Positions 20,589 through 31,019 of a DNA stretch of 64,000 nucleotides are shown here, piece after piece. The notes below the pieces were generated by a model. The model had not been told where the DNA came from. It ran no database searches and saw only the letters and a list, made by a program, of their open reading frames with translations. The position numbers and the translations under genes were made by a program. Positions within the stretch are counted from its first letter, which is position 1. Every line of letters begins with the position of its first letter. Source of the stretch: Isoetes taiwanensis (taxonomy: Eukaryota > Streptophyta > Lycopodiopsida > Isoetales > Isoetaceae); the NCBI GenBank assembly GCA_021234155.1, contig JAJEKV010000084.1:2436545-2500544 (forward strand). Reading direction: 5' to 3'.

Positions 20589-21807
20589 TGATAGCAATGT
20601 CCTTGCCTTGTAGTTCCAGCACAACCACAGTCCGTCTACCTTTAGGATGTTCGTATGTGGCTTTAGCCTGTTGACCATTTCAAATTGTGCATGTACCTCC
20701 TTTGGTGCCATCAGCAGCTGACCAAATGGAAAAGCTATTTGGGAGGATCCAGTTGCCAAGCCTAGCTGACTCAAATTCAGGCAGCCTATGCTCCTGCAGG
20801 AGAATTATGTCAGCCTTCATTTCCCTTATGGCTATAAGGGCTCTTTTTCTTTTGAGGGGGCCCTTACCCTCATGTTCCATGTGACTATCTTCATCAAGCT
20901 GGGTATTTTTTCCTCTCTTGAACCCTGAGATTGAGAGCTGGACTATCTTCCAAAAATTGTACTTTTTTCCTGCTCTTTTTGGTTGGAAGTGGGGTAAAGA
21001 ATTGCTCTTTTTCCTCCACTGTATCAGCTGAGAACTGAATTTCTTCAGTCCCATTGAATCCCTCACTGTCAGATATATCAGTTATATCCATTGGTGACCT
21101 GGTGAAGAACTTATATGCTGTTTCTTGCTGTTCCTCCATATTTCCTTTTTCCATCATGTTTAACAAAACATCAAAAGATTATATCTCTGCTTGTTGCTGA
21201 CCTTGATTTGGAGAAGACTCACCACCTAGATCATTTAATAGATTGATTCCTTTGGAACATCTCAGTTGATTCCTGAGTTGGAGATATAGGGTTGATATTC
21301 AGATTATCTTCCCTAATTGTGAGAGTTGGATTGTCAGTCTTTGGGGAGCTGTTATCCAAGGCCAGCTGTTTCCCTTTATCTGGAACCAACATATTTTCTT
21401 GGCCACATGTAGGGATCACTTTATGACTTTCCTGGCCATGTGACTGGTGACATGGAGTTACAGGGATTGCCACAAGGTTTTCCTGGCCCTTAGGACTTAT
21501 AAGAATTTGTGATTGGTTCATATAACCAACTGGGCTTAGAGGGACAATGGTCTGACTGTCCACTACCTGGCCAGCTGGAGTCAGGGGAACAATGGTTTGA
21601 CTGGTGACCTGTTCTTCCACGTGGTCTGCAGGATTGACTAGGACTTTGAATCCATTTGCCAATTTAATATTCTGTTATACTTTTTTCCATTCCTGTCTTG
21701 TTTTCTTCAGTTCAAGGGCTCCCTGTTGCTTCGAATCCTTCTCTGCCTTCTCTCTTTGTTTTATGGCTTTCCTTCTGGCACTTCCATTCATATTCTTCCT
21801 TTTGTTT

Positions 21808-23039
21808 TTAGGCTGACTCCATTCCATCTTTGTTGACTTCTGGGTTTACCTTTATTGGCCTCTGTTCAGTAGCAACAGACATGTTCTGTTTTGGTACTTG
21901 TTTCTTAGCCCAGGTACCCTTGCAAACTCCTCCTCCATGCAGTCTTAAACCATAGATATTGCATGGATTTGGGAGACCAAACCATTGAAGGTTCAATTTT
22001 CGAGGTGTTCCAAAGAAATCTATGTAATCCAGATGATTGGTATGGGTTTTAGAATATCCAGCTGGACCCATACTCTTGGAGCTCTCTCAGCCACACTGTC
22101 ACACCCAATATATTGACCTAGGCTTTGGAAGAGTCTTTTGAAGAGATCCTCATGCCAGTACATGGGATTCAGCCCCTGTACAGAGCAAGATGCAGGGTGA
22201 TAGAGTTCTTCCAAGGCTTGGGGGTCGAATTTCGGATTCCACTTCTGAAAATAAAATTGGGTGTTTGCCTTATAGATGGTTCCCTGTTTTAGGAGGAATT
22301 TGACCGAATTTGAGTCACCACATTCGACCACAAAGAAGGGGAACTCAAGCCAATAGACTTCAGTGATTGATAATGATCTATCCATCTTTAAAATTTCACT
22401 CTTCAGCACAGACAGCTTCACCCCTTCATGTCTGATACACCCAATGACCGCCTTTTCCTGCAAGTCACTAAGCCTATTGGGAATAGAAAGGTGATGAAGA
22501 GAGGGGATACCTTTGAATTCCAGCCTGATTCTGGTTTCCTCTTGTTTCAGCAATGCTCTCTGTTCTTCATTGATTTTTTGAAGGATCGGGCCTACCAGGT
22601 GACTCTGCATTTGTATTGGTTTTAGGCCTTTTTGCATCCTTGTCTTCTGTTGTGGTTCTTTCCCTTTAGATTGTGTGTTCAGCTAGGACGTCGCCATTGG
22701 GATCAACCAGTCGCCTACCGCAAAGAAAGTTTTTGGTTTGAGGTTTTCCTTGTCAAATCCCAGAACTATGCTCTTCACATAGTCAATCATCTCCCTTTGC
22801 ATTGAGTCTGGCATTCTGTTAAATAAGGACAGCCATAGGACCACTAGATCCTCCTCGTGCCGTACAGACTCATTCCCAGTCGATTCATTACCTAGCAGTG
22901 GCCCACCATCACCCCCACTGTTCCTTTGGCCACCCTGTCTCGATCCTTGGCCTACCGGCCCAAGAACCAACGTATTGTTCCTTTGGTCATTCTGCTTCAC
23001 TCCTTGGCCCACAGGCCCTAAAACTACTGTAGCTACCAT
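21808..23039 (-). pseudogene. LINE ORF1 (DUF4283-type RNA-binding protein)
   Basis: Starts with ATG at 23039 (MVATVVLGPVGQG, with the VLGPVGQG phrase repeated at about residue 26). After an in-frame stop near 22690, the same frame continues to 22020. The middle (about 22560-22200) has the DUF4283 pattern of plant L1 ORF1: an LLKQEETRIRLEF start, KAVIGCIRHEG, a WLEFPFFVVECGDSNSVKFLLKQG core and a 'W-P-FDP' motif. A one-base slip near 22060 moves the rest (YIDFFGTPRKLNLQWFGLP) to another frame. ORF1 proteins coat LINE RNA. Downstream (21662-20900) is Pro/Gln-rich linker sequence with repeated TIVPLTP/SPVG phrases, also in broken frames. Confidence 0.8.
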
Positions 23040-23049
23040 TCAACACACT

Positions 23050-24349
23050 GTCCTTTTCTATCTTACCTGAGCGCCACAAACCCTAGCGCCTCGAGCCCAA
23101 ACTTGACAACGATATAGCACCACTATACGTACTTGCACGCCAAAAAGTAATCTTCTGAATTGCCAATGTATATATTGTTTTGACGGCATACATGGAACAT
23201 AGCGTAGAAGGCTCTCGAACCACCCGCGACTTTTTTTTGTAGTGCAGCAATCCATTAATTTTCTGATACCTCAATGCCCAAATACTTGTATTGTCCAGTC
23301 TGTTCTAGGTTTCTTCCGCCAATTGTAAATTACGGTTGAATCTTAGTACCAATTACCATCATCTTTGATTTATCTATGTTTACCTCCAGACTTTTTTGAA
23401 TACATAACTCGTTTAACGTATCTAGATATTCATGAAGTCATGTAGCACTATGTGAGATGAGGACTATGCTATCTGCATAAAGTAGCAACTGGATCACATA
23501 TCCATATACATCTGTTCCCACACTTTCTTGTCTTTGTAGCCAGTCTTCTACTTCATCAATATATAGGCCAAATAATGCCAGAGAACAAGGGCATCCTTGT
23601 TTCACCCTAGTGGTACTAGTTATCTGCTCTTGTCCTTTAAAAGGGAAGGAAAACTGAATGAGAGCATGTTCATATATACAGGATACTGCATACGGGCACC
23701 TAAAAATGTTCTAGCCTGCTAGCTAACTTTTGCCTTTTGACATTGTCAAATGCCTTCGCCAAGTCAATGAATGCTAAATATCTCTCATTGTTTTTACCTG
23801 CTCCTTGCATTATAGCACGTAATGTCACCAGATGGTCAATGGTAGACTGCTCTGACCTAAAACCTGCTTGGCAATGTGCTCTAGCCTTTTGTTCATCAGC
23901 CCGTTTACTTATTTTACGTTCAAGCATAGAGGCAAAAGGCTTATTTAACAAATCGCTAACTAGAATGGTCCTGTAACTCTTTATATCCTTGCGCCCTGTT
24001 AACAAATCACTAACTAGAATGGTCCTGTAATTCTTTATAGATGGGGATCACTCTACTAATGCGCCATGTTTCTGGAAACTTGCCCGAGCTTATGCCAGAT
24101 TACATAAATCAGCAAGCTTCTCGTGCAATGTTATTCCCTCTCCCACTTAAGAAACTCGGCTATTAAACGTTGATGATCTAGAGCTTTACCATTACGCATT
24201 GTTTGGAGCAATTCCTGCACGTCGTATATGTAAAACATCGGGATATATCCATTCCTAACTGGTGGCATTAGTGCATTACCTGGGAAACTTAGCAACAAAA
24301 TTCAATAATTTAGCCTTTGGAAAGCACTCAACTTGATCTTGGTGTCTTT
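23050..24349 (-). mobile_element. LINE fragment, second clade: reverse transcriptase
   Basis: The minus strand shows RT blocks in order: RNGKALDHQRLIAEFLKW (about 24230-24130), the ARAHCQAGFRSEQSTIDHLVTLRAIMQ and LAFIDLAKAFDNVKR blocks (23900-23745), TSTTRVKQGCPCSLALFGLYIDEVE (about 23620-23560), LLYADSIVL (about 23480), and a thumb region with YKYLGIEVSE (about 23280). The catalytic motif reads YADS and stops occur, so it is dead. Sequence style differs clearly from the L1-type LINEs in this window. The LINE continues on the far side of the DNA transposon (29943-30900), whose insertion split it; on its other side it is cut by the 5' end of the L1-type LINE. Confidence 0.85.
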
Positions 24350-24374
24350 AAGTCGTATTTAATTAAAGTGGGAC
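24350..24374 (+). repeat. Left terminal inverted repeat
   Basis: 25 bp from AAGTCG to GTGGGAC, exactly complementary to 29918-29942. Immediately inside it GGGACTCATTCC and TTCCCATTTT echo the GTCCCA words that recur inside the right end. Confidence 0.95.
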
Positions 24375-24689
24375 TCATTCCATTCCCATTTTTTTTCGGA
24401 ACCCGGTTAATTTACATAAAAAGTAGCACCCCGACCCGAAAACTATCCTTAATTCGAATTTTTGAATAAAACTCTAAATCCGAGCTGTGCTGCAGTTTTC
24501 CCAGGTTCGCGAGTCGAGAACAAAAACAATGCAACTGAAACAAAGGAAATTCATTAAAGTTTGAAACTAAAGATCTAGTTGAAAATGAATTTTTATTAAT
24601 AAATTGAACAGATACAATGTATTTTACATCGGACGCAGAGACCATGGCGGTCTTGCTGTCACTACAGTTACATCATCTTGGTAGGTGGT

Positions 24690-25984
24690 CCACCTTAGGG
24701 GATTAACTTGTGGGCTTCTTCATGCCGCCTGTAAGCCTTGGGGGCAACTTTGAAGAGTGTGGAATGCCTCACGTGGAGGTGCCTCGAGCTACTGCGGCCG
24801 ACCTGCCCACCCGACTTCTCCACTCGCCTCCCAGACCTTTCATCGAATATGCTCCATCCCCAACCTCCGTGGATGTTATGCAATGCTTGCAAGATGCCTT
24901 GAGCTTCCGGACTATCTCTTTATTCTTCAGCTGTTCTTTATCCCCGTGGTGTAGCGAGCAACCTCTCAATTCGCGAGCAACCTTGTCCCAAAGGCAGGGC
25001 AAGAGTGTAGCGTGACCAGGGGACGAAGATGGTTCAAGGAGACGGTCTTTGATTGGGTAGAGGCCATTGCGACCACACCGGGGAGAGTGGGTTGCTAAAG
25101 TTGGCTGCCAGAGCGGTGAAAACCACTTCCCTTCGCAATGTCAGGAAGATAGAAGGAGAGTGGTTAAGGCTGCCCCAGCCAGCTCTAGAGTGCACTAGGG
25201 GCTGTTTTTCGACTCACGAAGTCGTAGAAAGCGGCCAACACCTCAGTGGTTTGTCGCCGAGGTCTCCACCCGGTCGAACCCAGTCCTCTTCGCAATATTC
25301 GATGAGCATGGTTCGAAGGAGAGTGGCTCGCAGGCGGGTGGAGGCACACAGCGGCGACGCACAAAGAGCCATTGGCGGGTATCACATTCGACTCACGAGT
25401 CGAGAAGGCTGCAGCAGGGTTCTAAAGAATGTGAAGACATTGGGTAGCTGTGCAATCCCGAATCGCGAGTCGAGAATCCCTCAACCTGCCAACAGTCCAG
25501 AGTGTACACTTCCTGGACTGTTGGCAAGCTGAAGTATTCTCAACTCGCCACTCCCTTCTGCATGTCTCCTGCAGTGGATTTGCTGTGAGTTAGAAATGGA
25601 GATTACGTGAAGCAATTCCTATTCGAAGTTCTTCTTTGGGAGAAAGACATTCCTAGTTATTTTCTGTTAATGCTCTGCAATATCTTACTTCCTAACACCA
25701 GTCTCTGATGATTTCTATCTCGGTTGCTTGCTACTACTCTAACCACTATTCTCACTTGTGCCTGTACAATGTATTCAATTCAACCACAAGCAAGAAAAAG
25801 ATAACAAAAAACAGAAAACAATACAAAGATTAATGAGATTAATGAGAAAACAGAGAACAGTGGAGAACAGTACAGAGAACAGTGGAGAACAGTACAGAAA
25901 AATGAGATTAAAAAAGGGTATGATATTACAAAACATACCGGAAGATTCTTTGGATGAGGAGGAGGCTTCCGAGTTCGCTTCCAT
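24690..25984 (-). CDS. Possible second transposon gene (divergent, unrecognised)
   Basis: An exon-like start MEANSEASSSSKESS at 25984-25940 ends at a good donor (GTATGT). Further left, minus-strand frames 25002-24769 (LWDKVARELRGCSLHHGDKEQ) and 24892-24695 (GWGWSIFDERSGRRVEKSGGQVG... KAYRRHEEAHKLIP) have the look of the C-terminal half of a Myb/trihelix-like DNA-binding protein ('W-KVAREFR' followed by charged, low-complexity sequence). Many two-gene transposons (Harbinger type) pair such a protein with the transposase, and the divergent layout here fits. Frames do not join cleanly and no full Myb domain is seen, so this is tentative. Confidence 0.35.
25462..25551. repeat. 90-nt hairpin, miRNA-precursor-like
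   Basis: Left arm 25462-25499/25500 pairs with right arm 25513-25551 over about 38 positions with roughly 6 mismatches. The inner 14 bp (TGCCAACAGTCCAG against CTGGACTGTTGGCA) are perfect, with a 12-nt loop. The outer arms contain CGCGAGTCGAGAA, a word that also occurs singly at 24508-24520, 25395-25405 and in part at 24970. A miniature foldback element is as likely as a small-RNA source. Confidence 0.7.
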
Positions 25985-26539
25985 GTGGGTATAGTCGTTG
26001 GCAAAGCGTGAATAAGGATTTGTCGGGCTGTAAATTGTATCATGGATTAATAAGAGCCTCTAACAACAGAATATAAGTAAAAATGCACTAAAGGACTTAC
26101 AGAAAACTAAAAAGCAGCACTAAAAAGGGCCTCACTTTCTTCTCAGGCGGTAACGCCCGCTCGAACAATGAATCTGCGCGAGAACTTCGGCGCTGGAAGC
26201 GTCCTGATCCGTCGACCAAGCTGCTGTCATAAGATGGCCTTGGAATCGCTCGGTTCGATCGATCGCCTGATCGGTAAAGCGCGCCTAAGGAAACAGGGGA
26301 GGAAGAGTGATCGAGAAAACGGGGAGGAAGAATGGTCGGGGGAGAGGAAGAGGGTGCAATTAACCCGGGCCGCACCCTCGAACCTCGTAAAAGTGCAATA
26401 ATAAAACCATTGTCGCGTGTGGGCCATGCCCTCCATGGCGATGGCGGTCGCGGATTACATGGCCACGGTTTGACCCGAAGAGGCGCCACGTGGGCCATGA
26501 CAAAATATGAAAGGGTAGGTTATATGTTTATATATGTTA

Positions 26540-26790
26540 TCTTATGTATTTAATAAGGTTTCAATGGTTGTATTTAATATGGTTTCAATGGTTGTATTTA
26601 ATATGGTTTCAATGGTTACAATGTTTACATATGGTTTAGAATGAGTGTGGTTGTATGCTTTAATATGGTTATATGATTTTAGTTAATATGGTTGTATGAT
26701 TTTAGTTAATATGGTTGTATGATTTAATATGATTATATTTAATATGTTTGTATGGTTTTATATGGTTCATATGGTCATATTTGTGGTGTT
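26540..26790. repeat. AT-rich minisatellite upstream of the transposase
   Basis: About three copies of a 24-bp unit GGTTTCAATGGTTGTATTTA-atat (26557-26628), then about three of a 23-bp unit GGTTGTATGATTTTAGTTAA-tat (26648-26730), then looser variants. It separates the two divergent genes of the transposon and ends about 50 bp before the transposase frame opens. Confidence 0.85.
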
Positions 26791-26841
26791 TGGGGCTATA
26801 TGGTTTTAATGTGAGCTTTTTTCATTCGGGGAGCATGTGAG

Positions 26842-29146
26842 ATGAGTAAAATGGAGCCAGGGAATTCCAAAGGAGGCCATTGCCCTAGGCTCCAATGGAG
26901 GAAGATGGGTTGCCTTTTGTTGCACCCTTGCAACCAGACGGTATTTGCAGAGGGCATAATAACTGCAGTTGATCCATTTGATAGTGTGAATGATGAGAGG
27001 CTGGGAGATGAACATCTTGGAGTTGGCATTGTGAAGCTTCTTATCGAAGTTGATACTATCATGTCCCAGGGAAGCTCTAGTGATTGCATTGTGTGCTCAG
27101 GGCTGCTGGAGTCCCAAGCTCAATTGAGATGGCCAATTAGATTTATTACACACAAGAATGGTGATACTCTAGAATGCCCTACTGAACTACACACCCCAAG
27201 GCCCACCCAAGGCCATGTGGAAGATTTGGTGGTCGATGAGCATCCTTTGATCACAAGGAAGAGACGCTATGTCTTTCATAAAAGGCAGCCAAAGGTGCCC
27301 AAGAGGCCTAGAAGTGACAAATATTTAGAAAGGATGGAAAGTATGGCACCAACCAAAGAAAACCTGGAGGCAATTAGGGGACAAGAGTGTTGCAACCTAG
27401 ATTGCACAGTGCATTACAATGTGGATGACCTCGTGCAGATAAGGTCCCAATACATTGGACAGCTTCAAAAAGATAGGATTAATTTCATTTACTCCTTGTG
27501 TAGGAATTCCAGCTATGATGAAAACACAGGACGACTGCTATATCAATTGAGGGGAATGAAGGTATGTATGAGAGCATTGAGATGGATTCTTGGGGTGAGC
27601 AAGTCTTCATTTTACGTGATCATCGGGAGCAGGTTAGAAAAGGGCACACTTTGTTCCAACATGGTAATGCACTCACTTTGAAACCTAGAGCAAATACTCT
27701 AAAGGCCATTGGAGTCTTCGAGAGCTTTGTGAGATACATGTCTCAATCTATGCCCCACAAGTCGAGGTGAAGAAAGCACGGTGTGCGAATGGTGCAAAAG
27801 AGTGTTGCCACAACACTATATCCAAAAGGAGTGCCTTAAGGAGGTCAACTCCATCCTAGAAACTACCGGAGGTAGGCCTCTTTCTCAATCACATTTCAGC
27901 AAGTTATGGAGCACTCACTTCTCGGACGTGAGTGTCCTACAACACATGCCATTCTCAAAGTGCAACACTTGCATTCAACTCAAGGATACACTTGCATCAA
28001 CTGCAATAGAGAAAGAAAGAATGGCAATTAGGGAGCAATTTGCGATCACCAAAGGGACCAAATATCATGTAGACAGTTGTATTGGCGTGGAGAACATTTT
28101 TCGAGATGCACGGACAAATTTTTGTGTATAATTCATGATAAGATGGACCAACACAAGACTTTCTTGCCAAAGCTAGATCCTTTACCCAAGCGTTGTCAAA
28201 ACGCTTTTCGATGAAAGTAAGTCTTGGCGGGTGTATTAACACATGGTCATGGAACTGGAACATATGGTCATTTTGTGCTTGATCTATGGAGAGATGATCC
28301 AAACTTCCATGTGAGCTCTATTTTCAAGTGCCCGAGAACACTAGAGAAAGGATCGATAGAAGGGAGGAGGTATTCCCCTTCAAAGACCCATTTTGAGGCT
28401 TTGATGGATGATCAACCGCTTTGTTACCAAAGGCGGATAAAAAGCTCACATCCAAGGTGTCTAGTGAATCAAGGAGGACTTGGGATGATTTCCCCTTACT
28501 TGAGAAATCACTGCCTGAGGAGCTATGTGTTCAGTTGGACAACTGTTGGAAAGAAAACAAGAATAGATGGATGTTTGGGGCAATGTCATACTTGATAGCA
28601 GTGGGAGTATTCAAAGTTGTGAAAGTGGGATTCATGATGGTTGGGCATACGCATGATGATATAGATGGATTCTTTGGAACTTTCTCCACCAAGCTCAAGA
28701 GAGAAAACGTGACCACTCTCCCTGAACTAATGGATGTGTTTGAGAGCTGCATTGACCCCAACCCAATGGCTTTCTTGATGGATGAGGTTGCAGATTGGAA
28801 ATCATTTGTAGAAGGATACTTGCTAGATGGCAAGGACCAGTTGACAGGACACACAAAGCCACTTCAATTCAAGTTTTGGGTTAGGGATGGAATACCAATC
28901 ATGCAATATAAGTGGAGACCAGGTGACAAGTTGTGGATGCCTGTACAAGGTATCGAGTTGTGGCAAAGGGGTGCTGCTGGTGAAGTTCTCATTCCTAAAG
29001 GGCAGCCAAAACCACTACCTCCCTTCAAGACAGTCAAAGACTCTAGCCAACTGGTGAAGGGCATCAAGGATTACATAACGCACTGGGATGATGTTGAAAT
29101 GGAAAGCACACCTCCACTCTTAAGAAAAATCAAATGGACTCCCTAA
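26842..29146 (+). pseudogene. DUF7869-type DDE transposase
   Basis: The N-terminal frame (26842-27590) has a Cys-rich CCNLDCTVHYN followed by QLQKDRINFIYSLCRNSSYDENTGRLLYQLRGMKVC, then in the next frame HGNALTLKPRANTLKAIGVFESFVRYMSQSMPHKSR. After a Cys-containing stretch (MPFSKCNTC, 27948) come three acidic motifs expected of an RNase-H-type catalytic core: HDKMDQHK (28134-28157), QLDNCWKENKNR (28532-28567) and GHTHDDIDGFFGTFS (28643-28687). 'DKMD...QLDNC-K-NKNR...VGHTHDDID' is what I remember of proteins annotated DUF7869 in mosses, ferns and corals. The chain then continues to a stop after KIKWTP near 29146. At least three frame changes and stops (near 27590, 27770, 28200, 28400) show this copy is dead. 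Role is inferred from TIR context: cutting and joining the 25-bp ends. Confidence 0.8.
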
Positions 29147-29222
29147 TCAAATCTTTGGGAGAAAGTTGTGACATGCTTAGAAACCGGAACGACCATGTGG
29201 GAGGGAGCTAAGAGACGGGTTC

Positions 29223-29745
29223 TTGCCAGAGTCAAGATGGGAGGGTTCTCAAGGTGCAAGCACGTCTAAGAATGCTCACTTGGGTCCCAACAAGGGTTCC
29301 AAGTGGTTTGTGGGAAGTAAGGCCTCAAAGCCGAAGTGGTTTGATCTTCCTGAGTGGGATCCCTTTGAGGACATCAAGGAAGGATACTTTGTGCTAGTAA
29401 GGCCTGATGATGAGGACTGTCCAATATGGTTAGGGGTGGCACTCTCTCGATGTGACCACCACTATGCCTCGATGGAGAGGATTGCGTCCTGGATTCCAAA
29501 TTCAATATTGGGAGCCCATTGGGAGGCACAAGAAGGGCAACTTGAAGGAGCAATACACTGACTACTGGGAGAAGAAGTGGAGGGCAAATTATGCTGACCC
29601 TCAAAGGAGGGAATTGGTGGAGTGTGTGGTATGGTCATATCCAAGTTCTCACATTGCAAAAGACAACACACACAAGATCCCAAGAAAGGAGATGGACAAG
29701 GCCATGAGCAACCTCCATGCTATATCATTGTATGAGGGTGCATAA
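29223..29745 (+). pseudogene. C-terminal domain of the transposon protein, or small third ORF
   Basis: Two overlapping frames give WFDLPEWDPFEDIKEGYFVLVRPDDEDCPIWLGVAL then FQIQYWEPIGRHKKGNLKEQYTDYWEKKWRAN... LVECVVWSYPSSHI. This resembles the chromo/BAH-like tail ('FVIVRP-DD--PIWVGKAL...VQYY-P') that in my recollection follows DUF7869 cores in plant proteins. It lies 77 bp after the main frame's stop in the same orientation and ends about 170 bp before the right TIR. Could be one polypeptide in an intact relative or a separate gene. Confidence 0.55.
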
Positions 29746-29917
29746 TATTGAGAAGTTTGAAAACTTTCTCAACTAGTGGTTTGTAAAATTTATGAGGAAA
29801 ACAAGTTTACCCAATTCTATGTGTGTCATGTGTAATTCTATTCAAGCAATCAATTCAGAAATTTCTTTTATGGTGTGTGAGTCCCATTTTCAGTCCGAGT
29901 CCCAAAATTCAAGATTT

Positions 29918-29942
29918 GTCCCACTTTAATTAAATACGACTT
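29918..29942 (-). repeat. Right terminal inverted repeat
   Basis: Exact complement of the left TIR. The preceding 45 bp repeat GTCCCA two more times (GAGTCCCATTTT, GAGTCCCAAAATTC), a plausible set of subterminal transposase-binding words. Confidence 0.95.
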
Positions 29943-30900
29943 CTTTTTGCTTTCATCCAAAATCTCTTGGAGTTTATCTCTTCAAATATCTTTGCATGCG
30001 AAGCTTTGAGCCAAGCCACCTTCTTCCTCTTTATTAGGTTTCTGTAGTATGTTCTAGCTTCCTTTGATCATGTGCTTTCTTAAACTGTGCTTTTGTTTTA
30101 CGACATTCCTCATCATTCCATTTGTTACAAGGTCCACATTTGCGTCCCGTTGTCTTGCCAAAGACATTTGCAGCCACTTCCATGATTACATCAACAAGAT
30201 GTTTGCTATAGTTTGCAGGGTCTTGTAACCAATGGGCACTAACAAGAGTGTTGATAAGTGTGCTTTCATAGTTCTTTGTGAATGCATAGCTTGCATTTAT
30301 ATGTGGCATCCTCCTAAAGTCATTTCTATGCTATTTAGTCTGCACCTGAAATTGTAGATGCATACAAAAGAGCGTGATCAGAGTCCGGTGATCTATCAAC
30401 AACTTTAAACTGTTTTATGAGATGCATAGGATCTATTTCTCATGCAAAAGGTCTGTTGCACTTTCACCAATTGGTTGGAAACAAGTAAAATTATCTGATG
30501 CAATATAAATAGACATGCCATTATAGATAATCATACCAAATGTGTTACGAAGCCGTAACAGATGTCTGCCCATTGAATTGACTTCTCGATCAGTAAAAAT
30601 TCTCCTCCCCAAAGCTCCCATATCCTCTTCTTCAAGCCAAAGCTCATTGTTCCCATAAGAGAAACTAGTTGCTTGCAGGTTTCCCTACCTGCCGTTTAGA
30701 TCTCCAACAAAACACCAATCCTTGTGACTGGAAATCCACTATATCATTAGCAATACGCATGAACGGATCTGCTGCAGATAGCTCTTCATAACTATAAATA
30801 CTTGCTAGTCATGGCACAATAGATGCAAAGTAAGCTACTGCAATTAATCAATATAGGGGACTTATTTCCATTTAGACAGAGCCATAAATATTGCTTGCTC
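29943..30900 (-). mobile_element. LINE fragment, second clade: endonuclease and linker
   Basis: Minus-strand translation shows the endonuclease GDLNGR motif (about 30690), VNSMGRHLLRLRNTFGMIIYNG, ASDNFTCFQPIGES-TDLL, KVVDRSPDSDH (about 30390), then the linker with CNKWNDEECRKTKAQFKKA (30130-30070). This is the part of ORF2 that should precede the RT found at 24349-23050, so the two are one LINE split by the DNA transposon. Stops are present. A C-rich run (30954-30986) and about 130 bp of low-complexity sequence separate it from the next LINE copy. Confidence 0.85.
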
Positions 30901-31019
30901 TTCTTAGTTAAGCTAACATATCTTGCAATTTTAGTCTTCTCATAGCATGCTATCCCCCCTCCCTCTCCCCCCCCCTTCCCCCAGCCTCCGGCCTTGTTTC
31001 CTTTTTCATTCCAAACAGT

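Larger units (their letters stand above)
15123..23039 (-). mobile_element. L1-type LINE, near full length, split by a Helitron
   Basis: Read right to left the element has ORF1 (23039-21808) with a DUF4283-like domain, then ORF2 with endonuclease (21066-20589, resuming at 18934-18430), reverse transcriptase with YADD (18407-16698), zf-RVT (15472-16149) and a C-terminal extension (to 15123). Removing the Helitron at 18935-20588 leaves about 6.3 kb, the usual plant L1 size. There are several scattered breaks: stops after TCTI in the endonuclease, after YYISQP before the RT, after MATS in ORF1, and frame slips near 22060, 16700 and 16160. No clear poly(A) tail or target duplication is visible at the ends. 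Confidence 0.9.
24350..29942. mobile_element. DNA transposon with 25-bp TIRs and a DUF7869-type transposase
   Basis: Perfect 25-bp inverted repeats, starting AAGTCGTATTTAATTAAAG, close both ends (24350-24374 and 29918-29942), flanked by CTTT on each side (24346-24349 and 29943-29946), a likely 4-bp target duplication. The element sits inside a LINE whose parts resume on both sides in the same orientation, so the borders are supported twice. Inside are a plus-strand transposase (26842-29146 plus a C-terminal domain to 29745), a possible divergent minus-strand gene (25984 to about 24690), an AT-rich minisatellite between them, a long hairpin and GAGTC-containing repeats. The perfect TIRs suggest modest age; the transposase frame is broken, so this copy is not autonomous. 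Confidence 0.85.

Noticed and set aside
25053-25532. 159-codon plus-strand frame inside the DNA transposon
   Set aside because: It overlaps the better-supported minus-strand pieces and a hairpin, and shows no domain.
26097-26498. 133-codon minus-strand frame inside the DNA transposon
   Set aside because: Rich in Ser/Pro/Arg with no domain; more likely promoter or leader sequence between the divergent genes.
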